A stretch of 15,730 bases of DNA from an uncultured Erysipelotrichaceae bacterium. GTDB taxonomy: Bacteria; Bacillota_I; Bacilli_A; RF39; UBA660. The first letter of the stretch is position 1, and every line of letters begins with the position of its first letter. The notes beneath the pieces were generated by a model. It had not been told where the DNA came from. It did not search any database and was given only the letters and a program-made list of their open reading frames with translations. The stretch lies in NCBI GenBank assembly GCA_902768065.1, contig CACXJP010000034.1, positions 1-15,730 on the forward strand, given 5' to 3'. The translations under genes and the position numbers were made by a program. Positions 1 to 7,823 of this stretch are shown one piece after another.

Positions 1-1254
1 AAAAAATCAATAACAGCATTAGCTAGATATTTTCATACTACAAATGATGCAATTTCATCAATAGCGCATGACAATAAAATAGAATTGATTGATTCAAAAG
101 TACATTGGACAGATAAAGATAATGACTTATTAAGAAAGTATGCCAAAGAATATACTCTTACAGAGATAGCTGAAAAAATGAATAGAAACACATCTGCAGT
201 TAGACTTCAAGCAAAAAGACTAAAAATAGAACTTATGTCTCCAGATGATTATCTTAATTCAGTATGGACAGAAGATAATTCAAGGCAATTAATAATACTT
301 GTAGAAGCAGGAAAAACAGTTTTAGAAATTATCAAAATAATGAATAAAAAGGAACAAACTATTGTAAAAAAAGCAAAAGAACTTGGTTTAACAATCAAAA
401 AAGAAGAACAAAGACCTTGGACAGAAGAAGAGACAGAACAATTAATAGAACTTAGTAAAACAAAAAAACTAAGTGAGTTAGTTTTATCACTAGGAAGAAG
501 TACACGGTCAATTAAATCTAAAGCGAAGAGTTTAGGAATAACAATCAAAACAGATAGAAAAAACTGGACAAAAGAAGAATATGAATTGTTACAAAAACTA
601 GTAGAAGAAAAGAAAACTCCAAAAGAAATTGCAGCTATTCTAAATCGTACTGAAGCCTCAATCATAATTAAAACAAGTAGAAGAGGACTAAAAATACAAA
701 CAAATGATAAAAGGTATTGGACAAGTGAAGAAGAAGAACAACTTACTGATTTATGGGGAAATATATCGGTTGATAAGATTGCTGAAAAATTAAATAGAAC
801 TGTATCGTCAGTAAAGAATAAAGCCTTTCAATTAGAATTAGGTTCTCAAATAGAAAATAATTATGATGGACTAACTATTTCTGAAATAGTAAAATTATTT
901 AATGTAAGTCATGAAACAGTCAGTATTTATTGGGTTTCTTTAGGATTACAATATACATCTAGAAAAATATCTAAAACAAAAAAATATAGATATGTAACAA
1001 TAGAAAATTTATTATCGTTTCTAGAGAAAAATCAAAATATATGGGATAGTAGATATTTAGAAAAAAATATCTTAGGTAAAGAACCAGATTGGATGATAGA
1101 AAAAAGAAAAAGAGATAAAGAAATGCCTCTAGGTTATTATGGGATAGATAGAATAACAAAACAACAATTAATTCAAACAAAAAAATATATCTTAGATAAT
1201 TATTCAAATGAAGAAAAAGGGATTCAATATAAGAAAAAAAGAGGTAATAACTAA
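1..1254 (+). CDS. Tandem Myb/SANT-repeat DNA-binding protein, 5' end outside window
   Basis: The reading frame is open from base 1 and its first residues (ALARYFHTT) match residues 23-33 of the next gene's product, so the gene starts upstream of the window. A TTG at 85 is inside the gene and is not the start. The visible 417 residues hold one partial and five full ~50-residue repeats of the form W-T-x-E-E...L...EIA..L.R....I..KA..LG(I/L), the Myb/SANT-like helix-turn-helix pattern. The last 129 residues form a different module: a second helix-turn-helix (TISEIVKLFNVSHETV), then YVTIENLLSFLEKNQ and WDSRYLEKNILG, then a basic EKRKRDK stretch. The role is inferred as DNA binding; target and process are unknown. 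It ends in a TAATG overlap with the next gene. Similar domains occur in phage and mobile-element proteins, but no phage gene is present here. Confidence 0.85.
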   Translation, partial: KKSITALARYFHTTNDAISSIAHDNKIELIDSKVHWTDKDNDLLRKYAKEYTLTEIAEKMNRNTSAVRLQAKRLKIELMSPDDYLNSVWTEDNSRQLIILVEAGKTVLEIIKIMNKKEQTIVKKAKELGLTIKKEEQRPWTEEETEQLIELSKTKKLSELVLSLGRSTRSIKSKAKSLGITIKTDRKNWTKEEYELLQKLVEEKKTPKEIAAILNRTEASIIIKTSRRGLKIQTNDKRYWTSEEEEQLTDLWGNISVDKIAEKLNRTVSSVKNKAFQLELGSQIENNYDGLTISEIVKLFNVSHETVSIYWVSLGLQYTSRKISKTKKYRYVTIENLLSFLEKNQNIWDSRYLEKNILGKEPDWMIEKRKRDKEMPLGYYGIDRITKQQLIQTKKYILDNYSNEEKGIQYKKKRGNN

Positions 1255-3584
1255 TGAAAGAAAAACACATATGGACAGAAATTGAATTAATTGAACTAAA
1301 AGAAAAATGGAATAAAGTGGCTCTATATAAACTAGCAACATATTTTCATACAACCTCAGAAGAAATAATTGCTCAAGCAAAACTTATGAATTTAGAAGAA
1401 TATAAATCTAATCGTTGGACACCAGAAGAAGAACAACTTTTAAGAGAATATTCTAATATCTATCTTACAGATGAAATAGCAAAAAAACTTGGCAGAAGTT
1501 ATCTATCAGTTCAAAAGAAAGCAATAAAACTAGGTATTGAACTTCATTCAGAAGAAGACCCTTGGGAAGATTGGATGATTGAATATTTAAAAGAAAATAT
1601 AAATAAGATTCCTATAGGGGAAATATCAAAAAAAATAGGCCTAAGTTATAGAAGAATTCTAACTAAATGTAAGAATTTAGGTATAGAGTATGTTCCTGAA
1701 TCATGGACAGATGAGGAAATAGAAATATTAAGAAAATATGCTAAAAGTTGTCATTTTACTGAATTAACAAAAGTATTGCCAAGAAGATCAGTAGGAGCCA
1801 TCACCGCTAAAGCATTTGAACTAGGTATAGAAACAATATCCGAATATACTAAGTTAAGTGACGATGATAAAAAATATATTATAGATAACTGGGAATTATT
1901 AACTACATCAGAAATAGCTAGAAATTTAAAAGTAAGTGTAGGAGTAGTAAATAGATATAAAAAAGAATTAAACTTACCTAACAAAGGTCAAAAGAAAAAA
2001 TGGACTCCCGAAGTAATAAAAAGATTAAGAAAAGATGCTAAAACTAAAACAAGAAATGAATTAGCAAAAAAATATAAAACATCACCAGGACAAATATCAA
2101 CTCTTGCTAGAAGATATAATATTGAATTAATTGATAGTAAGAAAATATGGAATGATGAATTAGATCAGAAACTAATAGAGTTGTTAAATAATAACCTAAG
2201 TATTACAGAAATATCTCAAAAGATGGGTATTAAAGCAAGTACCATAAGAGCAAGAATAGATAATCTTAATCTTAGAAAGAAGAAACCTAAAAATCCAAAT
2301 ATAATTTGGACTGATGAAGAAGAAAAATTATTAGTTGAATTAAGTTCTGAAAAAACTATTCAAGAACTTATACCAATCTTAAATAAGACATCAAGACAAA
2401 TAGTTGGAAAAGCAAAGAAATTAGGGATAGAACTGAAAAGAGAAAAAGAACATTCCTGGACAGAAGAAGATACAAAAAGATTAATTGAATTACATAGCGA
2501 ATATGAATTACAAGAAATATCTCGATTAATGGATAGAAATGAGAGTGTAATAAAGGCTAAAGCAAAAGAATTAAATTTAAAATTAAAAAGCAAAAAAAGA
2601 AGTAGTTGGACTGAAGAAGAGGAACAATTATTAGTTGATTATGCAAAAGAATACTCTGTAAAAGAAATTGCATACAAATTAAATAGAACAACAGCTTCTG
2701 TATCATCAAAATTAACATATATGAAAATATCTGCAAAGACAAGTGATAAGTTTTGGACTATAGAAGAAGAACAAAAATTAAGAGAATTAGCAAAAGATTA
2801 TACTCCAGATGAAATATCAATTATAATGAACAGAACAACAGAATCAATTGTAAACAAAATGTATCATTTAAAAATAAAAGTAGTAGAAAAAAACAAAAAG
2901 AATTGGACAAAAAAAGAAGATGAATTATTAACGGAATTATTAAATGACTATACAACTTTTGAAGTTGCTGAATTATTAGATAGAAGTGAAGAATCTATTG
3001 TAGTTAGAGCAAAGAAAATAGGTATTGAAATAGATCAAATGAATAGAAAATGGACAACAGAAGAGGAAGAATTATTATCAGATTTATGGGGAGATAAACC
3101 TATTGAATATATTGCTAGAGTACTAAACAGAACTGAAATATCCATAGTTAATAGAGCATTTGTCTTAGGCTTAGGTTCACAAATAGAAAATAATTATGAT
3201 GGATTAACCATTCCAGAAATATCAAACTTATTCCTTGTTGGTACAATAACAATACTTACATCTTGGGTAGTATTAGGCCTAAAAGTTAATACTAGAAAAA
3301 TATCTAATAATAAATCATATAAATATGTAACTATAAGTGATTTATTTGAGTTTTTAGAAAAGAATCAAAATATCTGGGATAGTAGAGTATTAGAAAAAAA
3401 TATTTTAGGAAAAGAACCTGCTTGGTTGCAAGAAAAAAGAAAAAGAGATAAACTATTACCTCTAGATAAATTAGAATTAGATAATTTAAACAAACAACAA
3501 TTAATTAATTCTAAAAAGTATTTCTTAAGTTTAAAGAAAGAAGAAGAGTCAAAACAATTAGTTAAGAAAAAAGAGGAAGAATAA
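1254..3584 (+). CDS. Giant Myb/SANT-array protein with 13 tandem repeats
   Basis: This 776-residue protein is almost entirely repeats. I count 13 units between residues 7 and 648, averaging about 49 residues, each beginning with W (or L in the fifth) and ending in an LG/LN/YN-type turn. Units 3-7 are degenerate and units 8-13 are close to consensus (WTEEE...EIA..LNRT..SI..KA). Residues 649-776 are the same C-terminal module as in the upstream paralogue, including LGSQIENNYDGLTI and EKNILGKEP, which are near identical and point to fairly recent duplication. The ATG shares an A with the upstream stop (TAATG) and has a GAGGT ribosome site just before, so translation is probably coupled. I infer a long sequence-reading DNA-binding rod or chromosome/regulatory protein. 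I recognise the fold class, not a named family. Confidence 0.88.
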   Translation: MKEKHIWTEIELIELKEKWNKVALYKLATYFHTTSEEIIAQAKLMNLEEYKSNRWTPEEEQLLREYSNIYLTDEIAKKLGRSYLSVQKKAIKLGIELHSEEDPWEDWMIEYLKENINKIPIGEISKKIGLSYRRILTKCKNLGIEYVPESWTDEEIEILRKYAKSCHFTELTKVLPRRSVGAITAKAFELGIETISEYTKLSDDDKKYIIDNWELLTTSEIARNLKVSVGVVNRYKKELNLPNKGQKKKWTPEVIKRLRKDAKTKTRNELAKKYKTSPGQISTLARRYNIELIDSKKIWNDELDQKLIELLNNNLSITEISQKMGIKASTIRARIDNLNLRKKKPKNPNIIWTDEEEKLLVELSSEKTIQELIPILNKTSRQIVGKAKKLGIELKREKEHSWTEEDTKRLIELHSEYELQEISRLMDRNESVIKAKAKELNLKLKSKKRSSWTEEEEQLLVDYAKEYSVKEIAYKLNRTTASVSSKLTYMKISAKTSDKFWTIEEEQKLRELAKDYTPDEISIIMNRTTESIVNKMYHLKIKVVEKNKKNWTKKEDELLTELLNDYTTFEVAELLDRSEESIVVRAKKIGIEIDQMNRKWTTEEEELLSDLWGDKPIEYIARVLNRTEISIVNRAFVLGLGSQIENNYDGLTIPEISNLFLVGTITILTSWVVLGLKVNTRKISNNKSYKYVTISDLFEFLEKNQNIWDSRVLEKNILGKEPAWLQEKRKRDKLLPLDKLELDNLNKQQLINSKKYFLSLKKEEESKQLVKKKEEE

Positions 3585-4612
3585 TGTCAAGAGGATTTCA
3601 ATTTACGGAAGAACAAATAAAATATATTATTGATAATTGGGGTAAAGAAGCTCCTTATAGTATGAAAAAACGCTTTGGTTGTACATGGTATGCTATAGCA
3701 AAAGTTGCAGAAAGAAATGGACTAGAACTACCTAAAGCAAACATATGGACAGAAGAAGAGTTAAATACTTTAAGAGTACTATCTAGTAAATTTCATTATA
3801 AAAAGATTGCAAAGATAATGAATAAATCAGAAAATGCAATCTATCTAAAAGCTAAAAGATTAGGTATAACTCTTATTCAAAATAGAAGAGAATGGACAAA
3901 AGAGGAAGAAGAAACATTATCTGATTTATGGGGAAATAAACAAATAGAATATATTGCAAAAAAATTGAATAGAACTATATTTTCTCTTAAGGTAAAAGCT
4001 ATTAGAATGAATCTTGGATCGATGATAGGTAATAATTCTGAAATAATAACTATTTCAGATATGACAGAAATATTAGATGTTACAAGAGATAGAATTATAA
4101 ATACGTGGACTAAATTAGGTTTGAAATTAAATAACAAAAAATTAACAAGCAATGCATCATACTATTATGTAACTTTAAATGATTTATTGGAGTTTCTTAA
4201 AAATCATCAAAATGAATGGGATTCTAGAAATTTAGAAAAGAACATTTTAGGATTAGAACCTAATTGGTTAAAAGAAAAGAGAAAAAAAGATAAAGAAGAT
4301 AATCCTCTTTGGTATCGAAGATGGACAGAGGAAGAAATAAATACTATGGAGTCATTATTTAAGATAGGTAAGACATATGAAGAAATTGGTGTTATAATGA
4401 ATAGGAGTGAAGCATCTGTAGCTAATGCTTTAAGAAATCTTGGATATAGTTATCGAATGCCTAAATATTGGAAGGGTAATGAACTAAAATTTTTACAAGA
4501 AAATTATCAAAAATTAACATACAAAGAAATAGCGGAAATATTAGGAAGAACAGAAAAAGCAGTATCAGCAAAAATCTATGAATTAGGATATCAAAAGAAA
4601 AAGAAAAAATAG
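3584..4612 (+). CDS. Myb/SANT-repeat DNA-binding protein with central HTH module
   Basis: This third paralogue (342 residues) has a different layout. Three repeats (about residues 5-53, 55-102 and 104-150) precede the shared HTH and WDSRNLEKNILG module (about 154-240). Two further repeats follow, at W247 and W296, ending in a Lys-only tail. In its two upstream paralogues the shared module is C-terminal, so this protein has gained repeats behind it or the others have lost them. The ATG overlaps the upstream stop as TAATG, with GAGGA upstream as ribosome site. The sigma-factor gene follows after 15 bases, so all four probably lie on one transcript. DNA binding is inferred from the repeats; there are no enzymatic motifs. 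Confidence 0.87.
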   Translation: MSRGFQFTEEQIKYIIDNWGKEAPYSMKKRFGCTWYAIAKVAERNGLELPKANIWTEEELNTLRVLSSKFHYKKIAKIMNKSENAIYLKAKRLGITLIQNRREWTKEEEETLSDLWGNKQIEYIAKKLNRTIFSLKVKAIRMNLGSMIGNNSEIITISDMTEILDVTRDRIINTWTKLGLKLNNKKLTSNASYYYVTLNDLLEFLKNHQNEWDSRNLEKNILGLEPNWLKEKRKKDKEDNPLWYRRWTEEEINTMESLFKIGKTYEEIGVIMNRSEASVANALRNLGYSYRMPKYWKGNELKFLQENYQKLTYKEIAEILGRTEKAVSAKIYELGYQKKKKK

Positions 4613-4627
4613 AAAAGGAAGATAACA

Positions 4628-5275
4628 ATGGCAAAAACACTATCATTAGATGAAACAAAGAAATTATTAATTAGTTGGAGAGAAGAAGGAGATAAAAAAG
4701 CCTTTGAAAAGTTAGTTGTAGGTAATAGTGGTTTAGTAGGATACTTTGCAAAGAAGTATTTAGGAAAAGGCCTATCTTTTGAAGAGTTAGTTTCTGCAGG
4801 TAATTTGAGCTTAATTAATGCAATTAATATGTTTGATTATATAAATAGAGATATACATGGATTTAGCGGGTATATTGGAGTATCAATTGAAAATGGAATG
4901 CTAAGAGAATTAAGAAGATATAATAAGCATAGTCATGTGATGAGTTTAAGTGAACCTATAGGAACTAGTAAAGATGGAGATGAAATGACTTTAGAAGATA
5001 TCTTAGCAACAGATGATGACGAATTACTTGATAATGTAGTATCTTCTATAAAGAATGATATAGTAAGAGAAGCACTTCAATCGCTTACTTCAAAAGAACA
5101 AAAAATAATATTAATGAGATACGGCTTAGATGATAAGTATAAAAAAACTCAAGCAGAAATAGCTGAATTATTTGGATGCTCTAAACAAACAATTGCAAAA
5201 CAAGAACAAAAAGCTTTATTAAAGATGAGGCATCCAAGAAACACAAGAAAATTAAAGGACTTTATTGAAGAATAA
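4628..5275 (+). CDS. Sigma-70 family RNA polymerase sigma factor (SigE/SigK-like)
   Basis: This 215-residue protein has the two conserved sigma-70 blocks. Region 2 (about residues 28-100) contains FEELVSAGNLSLINAINMFD followed by a G/S-F-GYIGVSIENGMLRELRR stretch. Region 4 (about 145-205) contains the LTSKEQKIILMRYGL and AEIAELFGCSKQTIAKQEQKA helix-turn-helix. The linker MSLSEPIGTSKDGDEMTLED resembles the SigE/SigK sporulation group. There is no region 1 and little of region 3, so it is an alternative factor that redirects RNA polymerase core, not the housekeeping sigma. The start is the ATG preceded by AAAAGGAAG. It is the last gene of the Myb-array operon and its stop codon lies inside the terminator stem. 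Its regulon is unknown, and its presence does not prove that the organism sporulates. Confidence 0.9.
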   Translation: MAKTLSLDETKKLLISWREEGDKKAFEKLVVGNSGLVGYFAKKYLGKGLSFEELVSAGNLSLINAINMFDYINRDIHGFSGYIGVSIENGMLRELRRYNKHSHVMSLSEPIGTSKDGDEMTLEDILATDDDELLDNVVSSIKNDIVREALQSLTSKEQKIILMRYGLDDKYKKTQAEIAELFGCSKQTIAKQEQKALLKMRHPRNTRKLKDFIEE

Positions 5276-5310
5276 GAAAACACCATTTGGTGTTTTCTTA
5301 TTGTATTTTA
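5271..5310 (+). terminator. Intrinsic terminator after the Myb-array/sigma operon
   Basis: A perfect 14-bp stem, AATAAGAAAACACC (5271-5284) paired with GGTGTTTTCTTATT (5289-5302), encloses a 4-base ATTT loop and is followed by a T-rich tail. The left arm includes the sigma gene's stop codon. Confidence 0.9.
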
Positions 5311-5428
5311 ACTTTATTATCTCTAAGTGAAATAATTACCATTAATGTTCCAAATCTAGCCTCATATAATAATGATAACATTCACAAATTGTTATTTAAA
5401 TGAATCAATTGTAAAGTAGAACATATTT
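5303..5428. other. AT-rich intergenic spacer without a recognised element
   Basis: These 126 bases lie between the terminator tail and the next promoter. I see no credible ORF, tRNA or GC-containing hairpin on either strand. Confidence 0.5.
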
Positions 5429-5457
5429 TTGACAAATAAGTATAATTATGTTACAAT
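5429..5457 (+). promoter_or_regulatory. SigA-type promoter for the 192-aa hypothetical gene
   Basis: A consensus TTGACA (5429-5434) is 17 bases from TACAAT (5452-5457), which has an extended TGT immediately before it. A strong ribosome site, AGGGGGAA (5472-5479), precedes the ATG at 5486. Confidence 0.85.
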
Positions 5458-5485
5458 AAACGACATTATTTAGGGGGAAACAAGA

Positions 5486-6064
5486 ATGGGAAAAGGAATT
5501 ACAAGAATGACAGATGAAGATGCTTTATATGTAGCATCAATGACATATGATTTAGAAAAAATGATTACGCCATATGCCAATCGTTATTTTCCTGGACAAA
5601 TAGATCACTACGTAGTAGTAACATCTAAAAAGAAATTAGTATATAGTGTTACTGATGACCGCGGTAATAAGAAATATTATGATTATAAAACAGATAAAGA
5701 AATAAAAGAATATAAGAAAAAAGCATCATATAGTACAGTTGCATCACCTTCATCTACTTTATATCATAGTGCTTTATCAGATAAATGCCCTAAGGGATTA
5801 AGAGGAATATCTGCCGAACTAAAAGAATATGCAAAAAGAGCAAATGTATTACATTATGGATATTTAGTTCCATTTGAATCATATATGGAATTAATTATTG
5901 GAACACCTGTATCAGATGATAGTCCAGTAGTAGCAAATGCCATAATGAAGATGAGTCCTAAGAATAGAGCTTTTGTTTTATCATTTAATGAAAAAGAAGC
6001 AGCAGATCAATTAAAAGAAAATATCTATGGACCAAGACCATTAATTAAACGTAAAAAAATATAA
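5486..6064 (+). CDS. Conserved-looking hypothetical protein, 192 aa
   Basis: I do not recognise this protein. It is soluble in appearance, with no signal peptide or membrane segment. The N-terminal half reads as a mixed alpha/beta domain (YVASMTYDLEKMITPYANRY, then IDHYVVVTSKKKLVYSV), followed by a charged Lys/Tyr-rich stretch at about 60-80 and a basic C-terminus (RPLIKRKKI). There are no catalytic motifs I can name and a single Cys. The gene is monocistronic, with its own consensus promoter, a strong AGGGGG ribosome site and its own terminator, which suggests steady and possibly high expression. The start is set by that ribosome site. Its codon use matches its neighbours. Confidence 0.85.
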   Translation: MGKGITRMTDEDALYVASMTYDLEKMITPYANRYFPGQIDHYVVVTSKKKLVYSVTDDRGNKKYYDYKTDKEIKEYKKKASYSTVASPSSTLYHSALSDKCPKGLRGISAELKEYAKRANVLHYGYLVPFESYMELIIGTPVSDDSPVVANAIMKMSPKNRAFVLSFNEKEAADQLKENIYGPRPLIKRKKI

Positions 6065-6068
6065 ATTT

Positions 6069-6094
6069 AAGAAGCAAATGCTTCTTTTTTTTAT
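6069..6094 (+). terminator. Intrinsic terminator
   Basis: AAGAAGC (6069-6075) pairs with GCTTCTT (6080-6086) around a 4-base loop, followed by an uninterrupted T-tract. It lies just after the 192-aa gene. Confidence 0.9.
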
Positions 6095-6104
6095 TTGGAT
6101 AATT

Positions 6105-6113
6105 TGATATAAT
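6105..6113 (+). promoter_or_regulatory. Extended -10 promoter for the zinc-ribbon membrane protein gene
   Basis: TGATATAAT is a perfect extended -10 (TATAAT at 6108-6113). The expected -35 position falls in the preceding terminator's T-tract and does not match TTGACA. A perfect AGGAGG (6127-6132) lies five bases before the ATG at 6138. Confidence 0.75.
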
Positions 6114-6137
6114 CAAAATATAATGTAGGAGGAAAAT

Positions 6138-7688
6138 ATGGATAATAATACTGAGATAAATCAAGGACAACAAACTCAAACACAACAACAAGTAGCTACC
6201 GCAAACGCTCAAGCACAAATGCCACAAGTACCAGCACAACAACCACCAGAAGATAAAATAATTGAAGTTGGTTCAAAGATAAAAGATGGACAATATGTAT
6301 GTCCAAATTGTGGTTCGAGCCAGATTGAACCAAATCCGAAAACAGGAAAACTAAAATGTGTTTATTGCGCATGTGAATTTGATGGAAAAGCAGTAGAAAA
6401 TACTGTAAAGGATTTATCAAAATTAAAAGGAAGAGTAAGAGGATCAGGAACATCTAATATAAAAGCAGACGCTAAAGATGTAGTAACACTTAGATGTGGA
6501 GGATGTGGAGCTGAAGTAGTAATTGATACAGCCAACGCTCCTCATGCAAGATGTCACTGGTGTAGAAGTATTTTATCAATTAACTCACAAATAGAAAATG
6601 GAGCTATTCCCGATGTAATCTTACCATTTAAAGAAAAGAAAGAAGAGGCCCAAGAAAAAATAAATTCCTTTGTTAAGAAAAGAGGATTCTTTGCTAATCC
6701 AACATTTAAAAAAGAATTTACAACTGAAAATATCATGGGGGTATATTTTCCATACTTATTAGTAGATGCTAATTGTCATGCGAATTATAAAGGTCAAGGA
6801 GAACACCTTGTAAGAAAGTATAGAGTAAGTGTTGGTGATAGTGATAAAACTTATTATGATGCTGATTTATATAATGTACAAAGAGAATTTGATATCTATG
6901 TAGAAGATCTATCAGTAGAATCAAACTCAACAAGATTAGATAAAACATCATCAACTCAAACTAACAATATTATTAATAGTATTATGCCATTTGATACAGA
7001 AAACTGTATTCAATATCAATCAAACTATTTAGTAGGATATACATCTGAAAGAAGAGATGTAAATATTGATGATATTGAACCCCATGTAAATAATCAATTA
7101 AAAGACATTGCAAAGTTTGCGGCAAACAATGAATCAAAATTCTATGACCGAGGAATCAGATGGGATTTCCAAGATTTAAAGGTTATAGGAACTCAATGGT
7201 TAGCAGCATATCTTCCAGTATGGTTATATAGCTATCAAGAAGTTAAGGGAGAAAAGAAAACGCTACATTATGTCGCAGTAAATGCAAGAACTGGGGAAAC
7301 AATGGGTAGTGTTCCAATTAATTTTCCATTATTAATTGGAATTTCAACTATAATAGAAATAATATGTTCAATTATTGGAATACTATTATTTATTTTTGTT
7401 CCAACAAGTAGCGATGATGATAGTAATGGATATTTCTTACTATTAATGTTAGCTGGATTTATCTTCTATGGAGCAATGTATTTAAGATATAGAAATAGTG
7501 ATGCAAGACATGTATATGAAGAAGAAACTAAAAAGCAAGTCCTAAACATGAAAAAAGCAGATAACTTAGTAGAACATAGAAAGAATTTATCAAACTCAAG
7601 AATGAGTGGTTCAAATGAATCTAAATTAGATGGAGATACAATTGCAAAAGATCTAAATCTAGGAAATATAATAAATAATAAAGAATAG
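6138..7688 (+). CDS. Double zinc-ribbon membrane protein, TFIIB-type ribbon family
   Basis: This 516-residue protein starts with a Gln/Ala/Pro-rich, probably disordered tail (residues 1-40). Two zinc ribbons follow: C55-x2-C58 with C74-x2-C77, and C120-x2-C123 with C139-x2-C142. A large soluble domain (about 155-390) carries ILPFKEKKEEAQEKI and ENIMGVYFPYLLVDAN, motifs I associate with Bacillota and Actinobacteria proteins annotated 'TFIIB-type zinc ribbon-containing'. Two hydrophobic segments at about 396-420 and 432-452, separated by an Asp/Ser loop, should anchor it in the membrane, followed by a charged ~60-residue cytoplasmic tail. Function is unknown. A membrane-associated scaffold or sensor is a guess, and annotations of such proteins as helicases rest only on the ribbons. 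It is transcribed alone, with its own promoter and terminator. Confidence 0.85.
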   Translation: MDNNTEINQGQQTQTQQQVATANAQAQMPQVPAQQPPEDKIIEVGSKIKDGQYVCPNCGSSQIEPNPKTGKLKCVYCACEFDGKAVENTVKDLSKLKGRVRGSGTSNIKADAKDVVTLRCGGCGAEVVIDTANAPHARCHWCRSILSINSQIENGAIPDVILPFKEKKEEAQEKINSFVKKRGFFANPTFKKEFTTENIMGVYFPYLLVDANCHANYKGQGEHLVRKYRVSVGDSDKTYYDADLYNVQREFDIYVEDLSVESNSTRLDKTSSTQTNNIINSIMPFDTENCIQYQSNYLVGYTSERRDVNIDDIEPHVNNQLKDIAKFAANNESKFYDRGIRWDFQDLKVIGTQWLAAYLPVWLYSYQEVKGEKKTLHYVAVNARTGETMGSVPINFPLLIGISTIIEIICSIIGILLFIFVPTSSDDDSNGYFLLLMLAGFIFYGAMYLRYRNSDARHVYEEETKKQVLNMKKADNLVEHRKNLSNSRMSGSNESKLDGDTIAKDLNLGNIINNKE

Positions 7689-7716
7689 TGATTTTATATA
7701 ATAATCGCTATTTTTT
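7684..7716 (+). terminator. Intrinsic terminator
   Basis: AATAGTGATT (7684-7693) pairs with AATCGCTATT (7703-7712), including one G-U pair, around a 9-base AT loop; six T follow. The left arm overlaps the stop codon. Confidence 0.75.
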
Positions 7717-7746
7717 AATTATATAGGATATAAGAAAATTTTATAA

Positions 7747-7775
7747 TTGACAATGAAGAATCTTTTTGCTAGTAT
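7747..7775 (+). promoter_or_regulatory. Promoter of the U32-like/kinase/rSAM/protease operon
   Basis: TTGACA (7747-7752) is 17 bases from TAGTAT (7770-7775), with an extended TGC before the -10. It is the only good promoter in front of the four coupled genes. The ribosome site AGAGGT (7814-7819) precedes the ATG at 7824. Confidence 0.8.
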
Positions 7776-7788
7776 AGTGCGCAAAAAG
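7762..7788. promoter_or_regulatory. Inverted repeat spanning the -10: candidate operator
   Basis: CTTTTTGC (7762-7769) and GCAAAAAG (7781-7788) are perfect inverted repeats 11 bases apart. They flank the -10 hexamer and the predicted transcription start (about 7782). Because transcription would start inside the right arm, the dyad cannot form an RNA hairpin and is better read as a protein-binding site on DNA. The regulator is not identified. Confidence 0.5.
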
Positions 7789-7823
7789 TAGGGAATAATA
7801 TTGTGTTCTAAAAAGAGGTTAAA

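Noticed and set aside
85..87. TTG as start codon of the first gene
   Set aside because: The frame is open from base 1 and upstream residues align with the next paralogue, so the gene begins before the window.
249..665. Antisense open frames across the Myb-array genes and elsewhere on the - strand
   Set aside because: They are Phe/Leu/Ser-rich mirror images of Lys/Glu-rich coding sequence and lack ribosome sites and recognisable domains.
100..3200. CRISPR-like or simple DNA repeat array suggested by recurring TGGACAGAAGAAGA
   Set aside because: The recurrences are about 150 bases apart, diverge at synonymous sites, and are in-frame copies of the Myb-like unit.
1..5302. Prophage
   Set aside because: Repeat-type HTH proteins occur in phages, but no integrase, terminase, structural or lysis gene is present.
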